Origin: Streptomyces avidinii
GTDB lineage: Bacteria > Actinomycetota > Actinomycetes > Streptomycetales > Streptomycetaceae
Direction: 5' to 3'
DNA length: 64,000 bases
NCBI RefSeq assembly: GCF_014650695.1
Contig: NZ_BMVL01000005.1
Coordinates: forward strand, 62,001-126,000
The position numbers were made by a program, and so were the translations under genes. This document shows, one piece after another, positions 44,944-54,254 of this stretch. The notes beneath the pieces were generated by a model that saw nothing but the letters and a program-made list of their open reading frames with translations, had not been told where the DNA came from and searched no databases. Each line of letters opens with the position of its first letter. Within the stretch, counting starts at the first letter, position 1.

Positions 44944-46473
44944 TCAGCCGGCCTTCAGGCGGCGGCCGATCTCCTCGGTCATACGGCGCTGGAGCTCGGC
45001 CAATTGCTCGTTCGTGTACGCCGTCAGATCGCCGGGATCCCCCGGGTTCTTCGCGCCCGCCTGCTGCTGTTTCTCCTGTTCCCGGCGTTTGAGCTCGGCT
45101 TCCTCCGGTGAGCCGGGCGCCGCGAGAGCGCACCGGATGAGCGCCCCGTCGGCCGCCTTCAGGCAGGTCGCCTCACGGCCGCCCACCTGGCCCCTGCCCT
45201 CCACCCGGTAGCGGACGTTCTGCTCGCTGCCGACGGTGGCCGTCCAGGTCCCGCCCCCGGTGGGGACCACCTCGAACACCTCGTCGTCGTTGTAGCAGCA
45301 GACGTCCCGGTACTCGGCCTTGATCAGGGCGACCAGAGCCTTCGGGGACGACCAGGCCGGATCGAGGCGGTGGACGGTCATCGGTGCGAGCCCGCCGCCC
45401 TTGTGGCGGGTGGGCACCGTGGAGACGGCCACGACCGAACTGGCCTCCCCCTGCGGCGTGAGCGGGGTGACGTACGCGCTGCGTCCGGCCTCCTCGCGGT
45501 ACCGGAGGGTGAACTCGGACTCGTTGCCCTCGTTGGCGCCGTCCTCGGAGGCGTCCCAGCCGTTGCGCTCGAACCACCAGTCGCTGAAGCCGCCCACCGC
45601 GGCCGTGCCCTCCCGCTGCCGGGCCGCGAGGCTGATCGGATACGACGGACCGGGAACGGCGGAGGTGTCGGTGGTGACGGTGAGCTTTCCGGTCCGCCCG
45701 TCGTAGAGCGCGACACCGGCGGGGCGCTCGGTCACGACGAGTATCCCGGTCTGCCGCTTGAGCGGGACGACGACGACGGGAGTGCCGCTCGAACAGGTCA
45801 CGTACGCGTCGTCGGCCTCGAACCGGACCCAGCGCTTCTGGGCCGATATCTTCCTGCCGAGGTTGTGGGTGAACCAGCCGCTGATCCGCGCGTCCGCCAC
45901 GGACACGTCGAACGCGCAGCGCTCCTGGCTGCGGCTCTCGCCGCCCAGGGGCACGTCCTGCACGAGGCCCACCTCGTACCCGGCCAGCCAGCCTCGCCGC
46001 TCCACCAGGGTGGCGAACCGGTCCGAGTCGGGCAGGTAGGTGATGTCGGCGATCTCGCCGGTGACATCGCCCAGGTGCGGGGCCGCCTGCGCCTTGCCGG
46101 CCACGTACGGCACCCGGGCCGTCAGGGCGGGCACCGGCTCGCTCACGACCCGCGCCGTGGCCATGTACGCACGGTCCTGGAGGTACGAGCCGTACACCAG
46201 CCAGCCGACGGTGAGGCCCAGTCCGACGACGGCACCCAGGCACCCGAGGACGACTCCCGCGTCCCCGGCGCCCGCGCCGCGTCCGGCACGCCGCCGCAGC
46301 AGTCCCACCACCAGCCACCCCGCCGCGGTGCCCGCCACCGCCAGCAGGGGCAGGGCGAACCAGGCGAAGAGCTTCCGCAGCTCCCAGACCGCGATCGTCG
46401 TGTAGTAGGAGGCGTACCAGAGCGCGAACCCCAGCAGCAGAACCACGATCCCCACGCGCAATGCCCGACCCAT
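44944..46473 (-). CDS. Membrane-anchored hypothetical protein with a large external domain
   Basis: 509 residues. Three hydrophobic segments at the N-terminus (GIVVLLLGFALWYASYY, LFAWFALPLLAVAGTAAGW, VVLGCLGAVVGLGLTVGWLVYG). A ~370-residue external domain with beta-rich sequence follows; it has an SGWFTHNLGRK segment and several Trp/Cys (CCYNDDEVFEVVP). The C-terminus is a charged helix (EEAELKRREQEKQQQAG, then NEQLAELQRRMTEEIGRRLKAG). No known family recognised. Confidence 0.72.
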   Translation of the reverse strand: MGRALRVGIVVLLLGFALWYASYYTTIAVWELRKLFAWFALPLLAVAGTAAGWLVVGLLRRRAGRGAGAGDAGVVLGCLGAVVGLGLTVGWLVYGSYLQDRAYMATARVVSEPVPALTARVPYVAGKAQAAPHLGDVTGEIADITYLPDSDRFATLVERRGWLAGYEVGLVQDVPLGGESRSQERCAFDVSVADARISGWFTHNLGRKISAQKRWVRFEADDAYVTCSSGTPVVVVPLKRQTGILVVTERPAGVALYDGRTGKLTVTTDTSAVPGPSYPISLAARQREGTAAVGGFSDWWFERNGWDASEDGANEGNESEFTLRYREEAGRSAYVTPLTPQGEASSVVAVSTVPTRHKGGGLAPMTVHRLDPAWSSPKALVALIKAEYRDVCCYNDDEVFEVVPTGGGTWTATVGSEQNVRYRVEGRGQVGGREATCLKAADGALIRCALAAPGSPEEAELKRREQEKQQQAGAKNPGDPGDLTAYTNEQLAELQRRMTEEIGRRLKAG

Positions 46474-46657
46474 CAGCGCCCCCGCCCCTCGGCCCCACGA
46501 CAGTCCGTCCGATTCTCCACCCCGGACCGGATCGTGTCACCGGTGTTCCGGCGCCCACCCGGACCGGGGGCGGGGGCCGGGCGCGGCTCCTGCCGCGCGA
46601 GATCGCGGGTGTCCGCATAATGATGTGGAGGGAACGGCCTGCGGAAGGGGACGTCTC

Positions 46658-48727
46658 GTGCCAGCGGCTCCGCCGGGGGGCGAGGAGATCCACGGCCCGA
46701 TCTGGTCCGAGCCGGGGTCGCTGCTGGAGCGCGTGCCCGTGGCCGTCCTCGGCATCGACGAACACGACCGCGTCTGCTACTGGGGGCCCGGCGCCCGTGA
46801 CCTCTTCGGGTACGAGCCCGGCGCCGTCCTCACCCGGCCCGGCGCCGTCCTCTTCGCCGACGCCTCCCGCGGCGGCACGTCCGCATCGTGCTCCCGGCTG
46901 ACGGAACAGGGCCGTACGCAGGGCTACTGGCGGGGCCGGCTGACGGCCCGGCACCGTGACGGCACGGCCTTCGACTGCGGCTTCCGGTCCTTCTCCGTGA
47001 CCGGATCCGGCGGCCCCTCGGTGGTGATGATCCTGTCGAGCCGCAGCGACGAGCTCGACCGGGTCAAGACCAACCTCGCCTTCCTCGACGCCCTCTTCGA
47101 GACCTGCCCCATCGGCCTGGTCATGGTCGACCAGGACCTGCGGTACATCCACCTCAACCAGGCGCTCGCCGACATGGACGGCCTGCCGATCGAGGCCCAC
47201 CTGGGGCGGCGCATGGACGAAATCATGATCATGTCCGACGGAGGTGAGTACGAGCGCATGCTCCGCGCCGTCGCCCAGGGCGGAGCGCCCGTCGTGGGGA
47301 CACTGGTCGGCGTGCGCCCGCGCGGGCATCCGGACCGCGACCAGGTCCGGTCCGTCAGCTTCTTCCCGCTGAGCCGGGCCGTCGGCACCCGCTCCGGCGT
47401 GGGCGGGCTGATGATCGACGTGACGGACCGGGAACGGGCCATCCTGGAAGCCACCGCCAGCCGTCGCCGGCTGGCCCTCCTCGACGGGGCCTCCACCCGG
47501 ATCGGGACCACCCTGGACGTCAACCTCACCGCCCAGGAACTGGTCGACGCGTCGATGCCGGACTTCTGCGACGGCTCCGTGGTCGAGATCGTGGAATGGA
47601 TGGACGAGACCGAGGACTTCGACCCGGCTCGCCCCCTGTTCACCCGCCGGATCGCCTCCGGGACGACGCTGCCCGCTCCGGCCACCGAACTCGTCAGCGG
47701 GGTGGAACGGGTGCGGTACCCGCCGGGCTCCGTCATCCACGAGATGCTGCGCACCGGCCGCGCCATCTCGGCCGTGGTGGACGAGGAGTTCCTGGCCCGG
47801 ACCGTCGTCACCGAGTCACGCACGAAGATCATGGGCGAGAGCGGGGTGGCCTGCATTCTCGTCGCCCCGCTCATCGCCCGGGGCACCGTCCAGGGCATCG
47901 CCATGTTCGGCCGGTCCGCCGCCCGTCCGTCCTTCAGCGAGGAGGACGTCAGCCTGGCCGGCGAACTCGCCTCGCGTGCAGCGATCTGCCTGGACAACGC
48001 CCGCCTCTACAGCCGGGTCCAGGACATCGCCCTGACCCTGCAACGGGCCCTGCTGCCCACGACGCTGGCAGTCACCCCGTACGTGGACGTCGCCCACCGG
48101 TACGTGCCCGGCAGCCGGATCACCGAGGTCGGCGGTGACTGGTACGACATGATCAACCTGCCCGACGGCCGGGTCGTGCTCGTCGTGGGCGACGTGATGG
48201 GGCACGGGGTGTCCGCGGCCGCCGCCATGGGCCACCTCCGCATCACGACCAAGGCCCTGGCCCGGCACGACAGCGAGCCCGCCGACCTGCTCGGCGAACT
48301 CGACGCCTGCGCCCAGGAGGCCGGCATCGAGCTCGCCACCTGCCTGTACCTCGTCTACGACCCGCGCACCGGCCGCGCCCGCATCGCCAGCGCCGGCCAC
48401 CCCCCGCCCCTGGTGCTCCGGCCGGACGGCACGGTGCAGACCGTCGACGACGTCCTCGGGGTCCCGCTGGGCGTCGGCGGCTGCCCGTTCCGCACCACCG
48501 AGATCGAACTGCCCGAGAACGCGACCCTCGCCCTGTACACCGACGGCCTCATCGAGGTCCGGGGGCGGGACATCGAGGCGGGGCTGGACGCCCTGCGCGC
48601 CGAACTGGGCCAGGGCGGCGGGTCGTTGGAGGAGACGGCGGACCGCATCCTCGCCGGCCTGCTGCCCGAACCGCCGACCGACGACACGGTCCTGATCCTC
48701 GCCCGGGTCCACCGCGACGCTCGGTGA
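46658..48727 (+). CDS. PAS-GAF-SpoIIE (PP2C) protein phosphatase, likely sigma-factor regulator
   Basis: 689 residues from the GTG at 46658 (AAGGGGA upstream). The ORF is open from 46625, but that start coincides with the likely transcript start downstream of a CATAAT -10 (46616-46621). Two PAS domains (LLERVPVAVLGIDEHDRVCYWGPGA and LFETCPIGLVMVDQDLRYIHLNQ), a GAF domain (~residues 270-440), and a C-terminal SpoIIE-type PP2C domain with VGGDWYDMINLPDGRVVLVVGDVMGHG, YLVYDPRTGRARIASAGHPP and DDTVLIL Mn-site Asp residues. These enzymes dephosphorylate anti-anti-sigma factors in partner-switching stress pathways. PAS/GAF sensors set the signal. Confidence 0.9.
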   Translation: MPAAPPGGEEIHGPIWSEPGSLLERVPVAVLGIDEHDRVCYWGPGARDLFGYEPGAVLTRPGAVLFADASRGGTSASCSRLTEQGRTQGYWRGRLTARHRDGTAFDCGFRSFSVTGSGGPSVVMILSSRSDELDRVKTNLAFLDALFETCPIGLVMVDQDLRYIHLNQALADMDGLPIEAHLGRRMDEIMIMSDGGEYERMLRAVAQGGAPVVGTLVGVRPRGHPDRDQVRSVSFFPLSRAVGTRSGVGGLMIDVTDRERAILEATASRRRLALLDGASTRIGTTLDVNLTAQELVDASMPDFCDGSVVEIVEWMDETEDFDPARPLFTRRIASGTTLPAPATELVSGVERVRYPPGSVIHEMLRTGRAISAVVDEEFLARTVVTESRTKIMGESGVACILVAPLIARGTVQGIAMFGRSAARPSFSEEDVSLAGELASRAAICLDNARLYSRVQDIALTLQRALLPTTLAVTPYVDVAHRYVPGSRITEVGGDWYDMINLPDGRVVLVVGDVMGHGVSAAAAMGHLRITTKALARHDSEPADLLGELDACAQEAGIELATCLYLVYDPRTGRARIASAGHPPPLVLRPDGTVQTVDDVLGVPLGVGGCPFRTTEIELPENATLALYTDGLIEVRGRDIEAGLDALRAELGQGGGSLEETADRILAGLLPEPPTDDTVLILARVHRDAR

Positions 48728-48759
48728 GCCGGACCAGGCCCCGGTGGGGACACTGCCGC

Positions 48760-49515
48760 TCAGCCCCGGTGGGGCACCCCGGCCGTGTCCAGCGCCGCGC
48801 CCGCCAGCGCGGCCAGGGCGACCGCCACCGAGCGGGCCTCCTCGGGCGGCAGCGGGCACCCGGGGAACGGGTCGAGGAGGAAGCGGCCGTAGTAGTGCCC
48901 GCCCCCGACGGCCCGCAGCTCGGTCTCGCCGTCCGGCCAGTCGGCGTACCCGGTGACCTCCCCGCCCCGCCGCAGCCACAGACCGCCGCCGTGCTCCAGC
49001 CGGGGCCGGTGCCCGATCAGGGTTCCGTACTCGAAGCGGCAGCCGCGCAGACCCAGTACGCCGATCAGCTCCCGGCGGACGAACTCGACCACCGCATCCG
49101 GTGCGCCGCCCTGCTCGGCCAGCCGGGCGGTGCCCTGGAGGCTGGACAGGTGCGCGGCGCCGGTGACCACGACCGCATGCAGCCGTCGGGCGCGTACGGC
49201 CGACTGCGAGACGATCAGCCCGACGACGAGCAGCAGGACGGCCGTCTGGATCTCGTCGCCGTCTGCGACGGTGAACGGCCGGTAGGGCCGGGCGAGGAGG
49301 AGGACGCCGAACCAGGCCGCCGCGGAGAGCGCGGCCAGGGTCGCGGCGGCGCGCGTACCCGAGGCGGCGATCGCAACGACGGCGACGACCAGCACCAGCG
49401 CCTCGTTCGTCGTGGACAGACGCGTGCGGAAGGGAACGAGCGCCAGCGCCACGAGGAGGGGTACGACCAGGGCCCCGAACAGGGCGGCGCGGTCGTGGAG
49501 TCGGTACCCGGGCAT
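48760..49515 (-). CDS. DUF4118 (KdpD-like membrane) protein
   Basis: 251 residues from the ATG at 49515, with GGGAGA upstream. The four-helix membrane domain of KdpD-type sensors (DUF4118) is visible: RAALFGALVVPLLVALALVPFRTR, then EALVLVVAVVAIAASGTRAAATLAALSAAAWFGVLLLARPYRPF, and a further helix pair. The C-terminal ~110 residues resemble a small GAF-like/sensor module without a histidine-kinase core. A stand-alone sensor fragment with unknown output. Confidence 0.82.
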   Translation of the reverse strand: MPGYRLHDRAALFGALVVPLLVALALVPFRTRLSTTNEALVLVVAVVAIAASGTRAAATLAALSAAAWFGVLLLARPYRPFTVADGDEIQTAVLLLVVGLIVSQSAVRARRLHAVVVTGAAHLSSLQGTARLAEQGGAPDAVVEFVRRELIGVLGLRGCRFEYGTLIGHRPRLEHGGGLWLRRGGEVTGYADWPDGETELRAVGGGHYYGRFLLDPFPGCPLPPEEARSVAVALAALAGAALDTAGVPHRG

Positions 49516-49746
49516 GTGATGTCTCCCGTCCGGAGGTGACGATCTCGACCAGAGCCAGATGTCCGAGGGCAGACTGCCCACGCCGAAGGGCTGAGCCACC
49601 CGCCCTGGCGAGGTCTTGACGTACCGCACACGGATTTTGCCCTCGGGCCCGGCGCCGCCGGCCGGTTCCGGCCACCGCAGCCGCCCCTTCCGCGTCCCCG
49701 CCGGTCGAGGTCGGCCGACGGGGACGCGGGGGCCGGCGGCGCGGGT

Positions 49747-50856
49747 CTACCGGCCGGCGTCCGGGAGGAGCGAAGACGCCTCGCGCTGATGCGGGACCGG
49801 TGCGTGGGGTGCGGACGGCGCCCGCGGTTCGTCCCGTTGGAGTGCGACCGTACGGGTCGGGGCGGGGATCGAGATGCCCTCCGTCCGGAACCGCTCGTGC
49901 AGGCGCTTGATGAACTCGTGCTTGATCCGGTACTGGTCGCTGAACTCGCCGACGCCCAGGATCACCGTGAAGTTGATCCGGGATTCCGCGAACGTGTGGA
50001 AGCGGACGGCCGCTTCGTGGTCGGGGACCGCTCCGTTGATGTCGGCCATCACGCTGTCGACGACGTCGAGGGTCACCCGCTCGACGTGCTCCAGATCGCT
50101 CTCGTAGCCCACTCCCACCTGTACCAGGATGGAGAACTTGGCCTCCGGCTGGGTGAAGTTGGTCATGTTCGTGCGCGCCAGCCGCCCGTTGGGGATGATG
50201 ACCAGGTTGTTCGACAGGTTGCGCACCACGGTGTTGCGCCAGTTGATGTCGACGACGTACCCCTCCTCGCCGCTGGTGAGCCGGATGTAGTCACCGGGCT
50301 GCACGGTCTTGGAGGCGAGGATGTGCACCCCGGCGAAGAGGTTGGCGAGGGTGTCCTGGAGGGCCAGGGCCACCGCCAGACCACCCACTCCGAGGGCGGT
50401 GACCAGCGGCGCGATGGACACGCCGAGGGTCTCCAGGGCGACCAGCACGCCCATCACCAGGACCACGATCCGGGTGATGTTGACGAAGATGGACGCCGAG
50501 GCGGCCACCCCCGTGCGTGTTCCCGCCACGGACTGGACCAGGCCCGCCACGACCCGCGCCGCGCTGAGCGTGGCGATCAGGATGAGCAGCGCGGTCAGGG
50601 ACTGGTTCACGAAGCCGGAGACCCGCGCGGTGAGCGGCAGGGTCGTCCCGGCCACCGCGGCGCCGGCGATGAGGGCGGCCCCGGGGGCGATGGTGCGCAG
50701 CGCGTCGACGATGATGTCGTCACCTCGCCACCGGGTCCGCTCGGCGTGCCGGCCCAGCCACCGCAGGAGGGCGCGGAGCAGGAGTCCGGCCGCGGCGCCC
50801 GCCGCCAGAGCGATCCCGGCGACCAGCCAGTCGTGCAGGACGAGATCCCGGTTCAA
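49747..50856 (-). CDS. Mechanosensitive ion channel (MscS family)
   Basis: 369 residues; TTG start at 50856 with GGGTGG upstream, no better start further down before the first helix. Four predicted membrane helices. The pore-lining TM3 region reads APLVTALGVGGLAVALALQDTLANLFAG, and the beta domain begins KTVQPGDYIRLTSGEEGYVVDINWRNTVVRN. Releases solutes on membrane tension during osmotic downshock. C-terminal tail is Pro/Ala/His-rich. Confidence 0.9.
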   Translation of the reverse strand: MNRDLVLHDWLVAGIALAAGAAAGLLLRALLRWLGRHAERTRWRGDDIIVDALRTIAPGAALIAGAAVAGTTLPLTARVSGFVNQSLTALLILIATLSAARVVAGLVQSVAGTRTGVAASASIFVNITRIVVLVMGVLVALETLGVSIAPLVTALGVGGLAVALALQDTLANLFAGVHILASKTVQPGDYIRLTSGEEGYVVDINWRNTVVRNLSNNLVIIPNGRLARTNMTNFTQPEAKFSILVQVGVGYESDLEHVERVTLDVVDSVMADINGAVPDHEAAVRFHTFAESRINFTVILGVGEFSDQYRIKHEFIKRLHERFRTEGISIPAPTRTVALQRDEPRAPSAPHAPVPHQREASSLLPDAGR

Positions 50857-51050
50857 CGGACGCCCACCCTTCCGCGGCGCCGGCCCGGGGGAGTGGCGAC
50901 GGACGCTGCCGACCGTCGTATGAGGTGTGTCGTCACCTTGTCACCTGTCAGTTCGTCGTGCGTGGAGCCCCGTTCGGGCGCGTGTGCGCATCCGGAACGG
51001 GCTGCCATCGTGCCCCATGGCAGGTGCACGTACCGCAGGCGGGGCGGCCG

Positions 51051-52337
51051 CTACCGGCGGACGGCGGCGTGTTCGAGGACCGCGCGGACCTCCGCGGTGA
51101 TCGCGCTCTCGTTGCGCTCGAACTCGGGGCCCGTCAGCAGCTGCGGGTCGGCCGGCAGGCCGGTGAGCACCGGGGTGTGCAGGTGGCCGCCGGGCAGCTG
51201 CGGGGCGAGTTCGGCGCGCAGCCGGTTGGAGCGGTAGGCCACCTCGTTGGACAGGTAGCCGCCCCCGCCGCCCGCCACGGCCCGCGACCCGGGCGTCGGG
51301 CCGTCGGTCCGGTCGACGGGAGCCGTGCCGCCTGCCGGGATTTCCGTCACGTCGGAGTTGAGGAGGACCGGGTACGGGGTCTGCACGGCGCCGGTCACGG
51401 CGTCCGCGGGGAGCGTGGTCCGGATGAACTCCGGTCCGGGGCCCAGGCCCGGGGCGGTCACCGGACGTTCGCGGGTGCCGCCGGAGAGGGCTCGTACGTT
51501 GTCGGGGTACGGGTCGGCGGACCGGGCCCGTCCCGCCCAGTCCTCCAGGGTGAAGATGCCGGGGTAGCCCTGGCTGACGCTGGTGATGATGTCCGCCGGG
51601 GCCGGGCCGCCGGCCATGCGCGGGGCGAACGCCCGCTCCACCATGCCGGCGTCGAAGTCGGCGTACCGGACGGGGAGCACGACGGCGCGGATCTCGGCGG
51701 GGCTGCCGTCGGCGAGGGTCACGCGCCGCCCGTTGAGCTGGAGGGCGGCCGAGCCGGAGGGGTTGGCGCGGCGTATCTCGGCGTCGAGCCCGAAGGGGTC
51801 GAACCCGCTGATGAACACGCGCCGTACGCCGGGCGCGGTGCGGAAGGCGTTGTCGGTGAGGCCGCGGGAGGCGTCCTCGAAGCGGGCGCGGAGCGCGGCC
51901 CGGTCGACGGTGAACTCCGGCTGCCAGCGGGCGAGTACGGCGGTCATGCCGAGCCGTGCCCAGTACAGCGGCCGGTCGTCCCCGGCGGCGAGGTCGCCGC
52001 CGGGCCGCAGGCCCTGGGCCCGTCGTGCGGAGGCCTGCCAGAGCGCCTCGCCCCAGTCGTCGACCAACCGGTCGGCCTCGGCGCGGCCGCGGGTCGCGCA
52101 CAGCGCGGCGGGGAACCGCCGTACGAAGTCGGCGAAGCCGCCACGCTCGACGAGGGCGGTGGTGCGCGGATCGGCGAGCCGCGCCTGTTCCGCGTCGAGC
52201 GGTACGGGGGCGGAGGCGCGGCAGGCGGACGAGCCGTCGGCCGCGTGCGCGGGCGAGGAGACCGCCAGGGGGAGGACGAGGGCGAGAAGGGCAGCGGCCG
52301 ACGCCGCACGCCGTAAGAGCATCATGCGATGTGACAT
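51051..52337 (-). CDS. Secreted pyroglutamyl-peptidase (C15)-like protein with Cys to Ser change; TTA codon
   Basis: 429 residues from the ATG at 52337; signal peptide RAASAAALLALVLPLAVSS with cleavage near AHA-AD. The C15 fold is readable: RVFISGFDPFGL...RANPSGSAALQL, ADIITSVSQGYPG and GGYLSNEVAYRSN, then LPGGHLHTPVL. Family enzymes carry a catalytic Cys in the G-x-Y-x-C-N block; here it is GYLSN, so Ser stands in its place. The His in HLHTP is kept. The added N-terminal ~150 residues are specific to this secreted group. Codon 8 is TTA (52314-52316), which in Streptomyces needs the bldA tRNA. Confidence 0.8.
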   Translation of the reverse strand: MSHRMMLLRRAASAAALLALVLPLAVSSPAHAADGSSACRASAPVPLDAEQARLADPRTTALVERGGFADFVRRFPAALCATRGRAEADRLVDDWGEALWQASARRAQGLRPGGDLAAGDDRPLYWARLGMTAVLARWQPEFTVDRAALRARFEDASRGLTDNAFRTAPGVRRVFISGFDPFGLDAEIRRANPSGSAALQLNGRRVTLADGSPAEIRAVVLPVRYADFDAGMVERAFAPRMAGGPAPADIITSVSQGYPGIFTLEDWAGRARSADPYPDNVRALSGGTRERPVTAPGLGPGPEFIRTTLPADAVTGAVQTPYPVLLNSDVTEIPAGGTAPVDRTDGPTPGSRAVAGGGGGYLSNEVAYRSNRLRAELAPQLPGGHLHTPVLTGLPADPQLLTGPEFERNESAITAEVRAVLEHAAVRR

Positions 52338-52481
52338 TACATAGGGGCTCCGATGCCCACCAGAACGCACCGGCCGCAGCCGCACCGACTGGCTCGACTC
52401 CACCGCCGGCGCGGCCGGTTCGGTGCGACTACGGGGCGCCGACGGCTCGGCCGCCGCCCTCCCGCCCCGGGCCCGCCCGGG

Positions 52482-53879
52482 CTACGCGGCCGGTTCCGGG
52501 GGCGGACCGAGCGCGGTGCCCGTCCGTTCGTAGGCGTGTCCCGCACGCAGCAGTGCGGCCTCGCCGAAGGGCCGGCCCATGAGCTGCATGCCGATCGGCA
52601 GGCCCGCCGCGTCCAGACCGACGGGCACGCTCAGCGAGGGGACGCCGGTCAGGTTGGCGGGTGCCGACAGCCTCACGTACGCCTCGGGGACGCTTTCCAC
52701 GCTGCCGTCGCCCCAGGTCACGCTCGTCCGTCCGACGTTCACGGCGGTGAGCGGCACGGTCGGCGCGGCGATCAGGTCGACCGCCTCCAGCATGTCCTGC
52801 CATGCCTGCCGCATGAGGGTGCGGGCGCGCTGGGCCCGCAGGTAGTCCCCCGCGCTCAGCAGCTCGCCCGCCTCCAGGAGGACGCGGACGTCGGTGCCGT
52901 ACAGGTCGGGCACCTCCCGCAGCGTCCGCTCGTGGTAGGCGGTGGCCTCGGGCACCATCAGGCCCCACTGGGTCGCCCGGATGTAGCGCGTCATGGGGAT
53001 CTCGACGTCGACGAGCCGGGCGCCGAGCTCCTCCAGCCGCCCGATTGCCCGGCGGACGGCGGCCTCGACCTCGGGATCGACGTGGTCGAAGTAGTAGTTG
53101 CCCGGCACTCCGACCCGAAGGCCCGTCAGATCCGTACCGGGACCCGGCCGGTAGTCCACGGCCGGGGCCGGGGTGGACGCCGGGTCGCGCGGCTCGTGCC
53201 CGACCAGGGCGGCCAGGACCAGCGCCGCGTCCTCCACGGTGCGGGTGAGGGGGCCCACATGGTCGAGCGACCAGGCCAGCGAGGTCACGCCGTGGCGGGG
53301 CACCAGCCCGTAGGTCGGTTTCAGTCCGACGACCCCGTTGAGGGCGGCGGGCACCCGGATCGACCCACCCGTGTCGGTTCCCAGGGCGAAGGCGGCCGCC
53401 CCGGCGGCGACGGCGACGGCCGACCCGCCGCTGGACCCGCCGGCCACCCGCTCCGGGTGCCAGGCGTTGACCGTCTGAGGGGTGGTCAGGCCGTAGGCGA
53501 ACTCGTGCGTGTGGGTCTTGCCCACCAGGGCCGTTCCGGCCGAGGCGAGCCGCGCGGCGACCGTGCTGTCGGTCTGCGCCCGATGCCCATTACGGACCCG
53601 GGAGCTTGCCGTGGTGGGCAGCCCGGCCACGTCGATGAGGTCCTTCAGCCCGGCGGGTATCCCGTGCAGCGGTCCGCGGTGGATGCCCTCGGCGAGCTCG
53701 GTCTCCGCCTGCCGGGCCGTCGCGCGCGCCCGGTCCGCCGTCACGGCGGTGAAGGCCCGCAGGCGCGGTTGGACCCGCGCGATGCGTTCCAGTGCCGAAT
53801 TCACCAGTTCGACCGGTGACACCGTGCGGGTGCGCACGGCCTCGGCCGCTTCGGCCACGGTCAGCTCATACGGCTGCAT
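52482..53879 (-). CDS. Amidase (amidase-signature family)
   Basis: 465 residues. The Ser-cis-Ser-Lys triad is readable: Lys in HGIPAGLKDLIDVAG, then VAGGSSGGSAVAVAAG, and nucleophile Ser in GTDTGGSIRVPAALNGVVGLKP. Substrate unknown; such enzymes hydrolyse amides, ureas or carbamates. The start overlaps the end of a GatC/AtzG-like gene by 14 nt, so the two form a unit. Confidence 0.9.
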   Translation of the reverse strand: MQPYELTVAEAAEAVRTRTVSPVELVNSALERIARVQPRLRAFTAVTADRARATARQAETELAEGIHRGPLHGIPAGLKDLIDVAGLPTTASSRVRNGHRAQTDSTVAARLASAGTALVGKTHTHEFAYGLTTPQTVNAWHPERVAGGSSGGSAVAVAAGAAAFALGTDTGGSIRVPAALNGVVGLKPTYGLVPRHGVTSLAWSLDHVGPLTRTVEDAALVLAALVGHEPRDPASTPAPAVDYRPGPGTDLTGLRVGVPGNYYFDHVDPEVEAAVRRAIGRLEELGARLVDVEIPMTRYIRATQWGLMVPEATAYHERTLREVPDLYGTDVRVLLEAGELLSAGDYLRAQRARTLMRQAWQDMLEAVDLIAAPTVPLTAVNVGRTSVTWGDGSVESVPEAYVRLSAPANLTGVPSLSVPVGLDAAGLPIGMQLMGRPFGEAALLRAGHAYERTGTALGPPPEPAA

Positions 53880-54075
53880 CGTACGGCTCCCCTTCGACGC
53901 GGTAGGCGGCGGCGGGCGGTGCGTCGCCGAAGTCCAGTTCCCGCAGGAGCGATACGACGGCGTGGATGTGGTCGGCGGTGGCCGCCACTTCGGCGTGGCG
54001 GTCCGGTGCGAGCGGCAGCCCGGACCGTGCCGCCCAGCGGGCGGCTTCGGGAGGGGTGAGGTCTGAGGCGGACAT
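53866..54075 (-). CDS. AtzG/GatC-like small subunit of the amidase
   Basis: 69 residues. Short two-helix protein: LAPDRHAEVAATADHIHAVVSLLRELDFGDAPPAAAYR. This follows the AtzG/DUF4089 pattern, in which a GatC-like protein wraps an amidase. The frame overlaps the amidase start, fitting a translationally coupled stoichiometric partner. Assignment rests on size, position and pattern; the sequence is short. Confidence 0.7.
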   Translation of the reverse strand: MSASDLTPPEAARWAARSGLPLAPDRHAEVAATADHIHAVVSLLRELDFGDAPPAAAYRVEGEPYDAAV

Positions 54076-54123
54076 GTACTGCCTTCCTTCAGGGTGAGCG
54101 GCGCGAGGCGATCGCCGCCTTAA

Positions 54124-54144
54124 AGCTAACGTCTTGCGTTAGCT
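54124..54144. promoter_or_regulatory. TetR-like operator O1 (divergent promoter region)
   Basis: AGCTAACG-5 nt-CGTTAGCT, perfect 8-bp arms; 49 bp upstream of the amidase operon start (54075). Confidence 0.65.
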
Positions 54145-54167
54145 CACGGTAGGGCCTACGGTCGCTT

Positions 54168-54186
54168 AAAGCGAATGAATCGCTTT
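54168..54186. promoter_or_regulatory. TetR-like operator O2 (divergent promoter region)
   Basis: AAAGCGA-ATGAA-TCGCTTT, perfect 7-bp arms, same 5-bp spacer as O1. It shares CTTAAAGC with the site in front of the TetR gene, so the same protein probably binds both. Located 69 bp before the hydrolase start. Confidence 0.7.
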
Positions 54187-54254
54187 TGTTGCTCGTCGCC
54201 CGCCGGGGACGCCTGTTGATGCCCGTAGGCGCCCGTAGTCGAAGGAACACGCCC

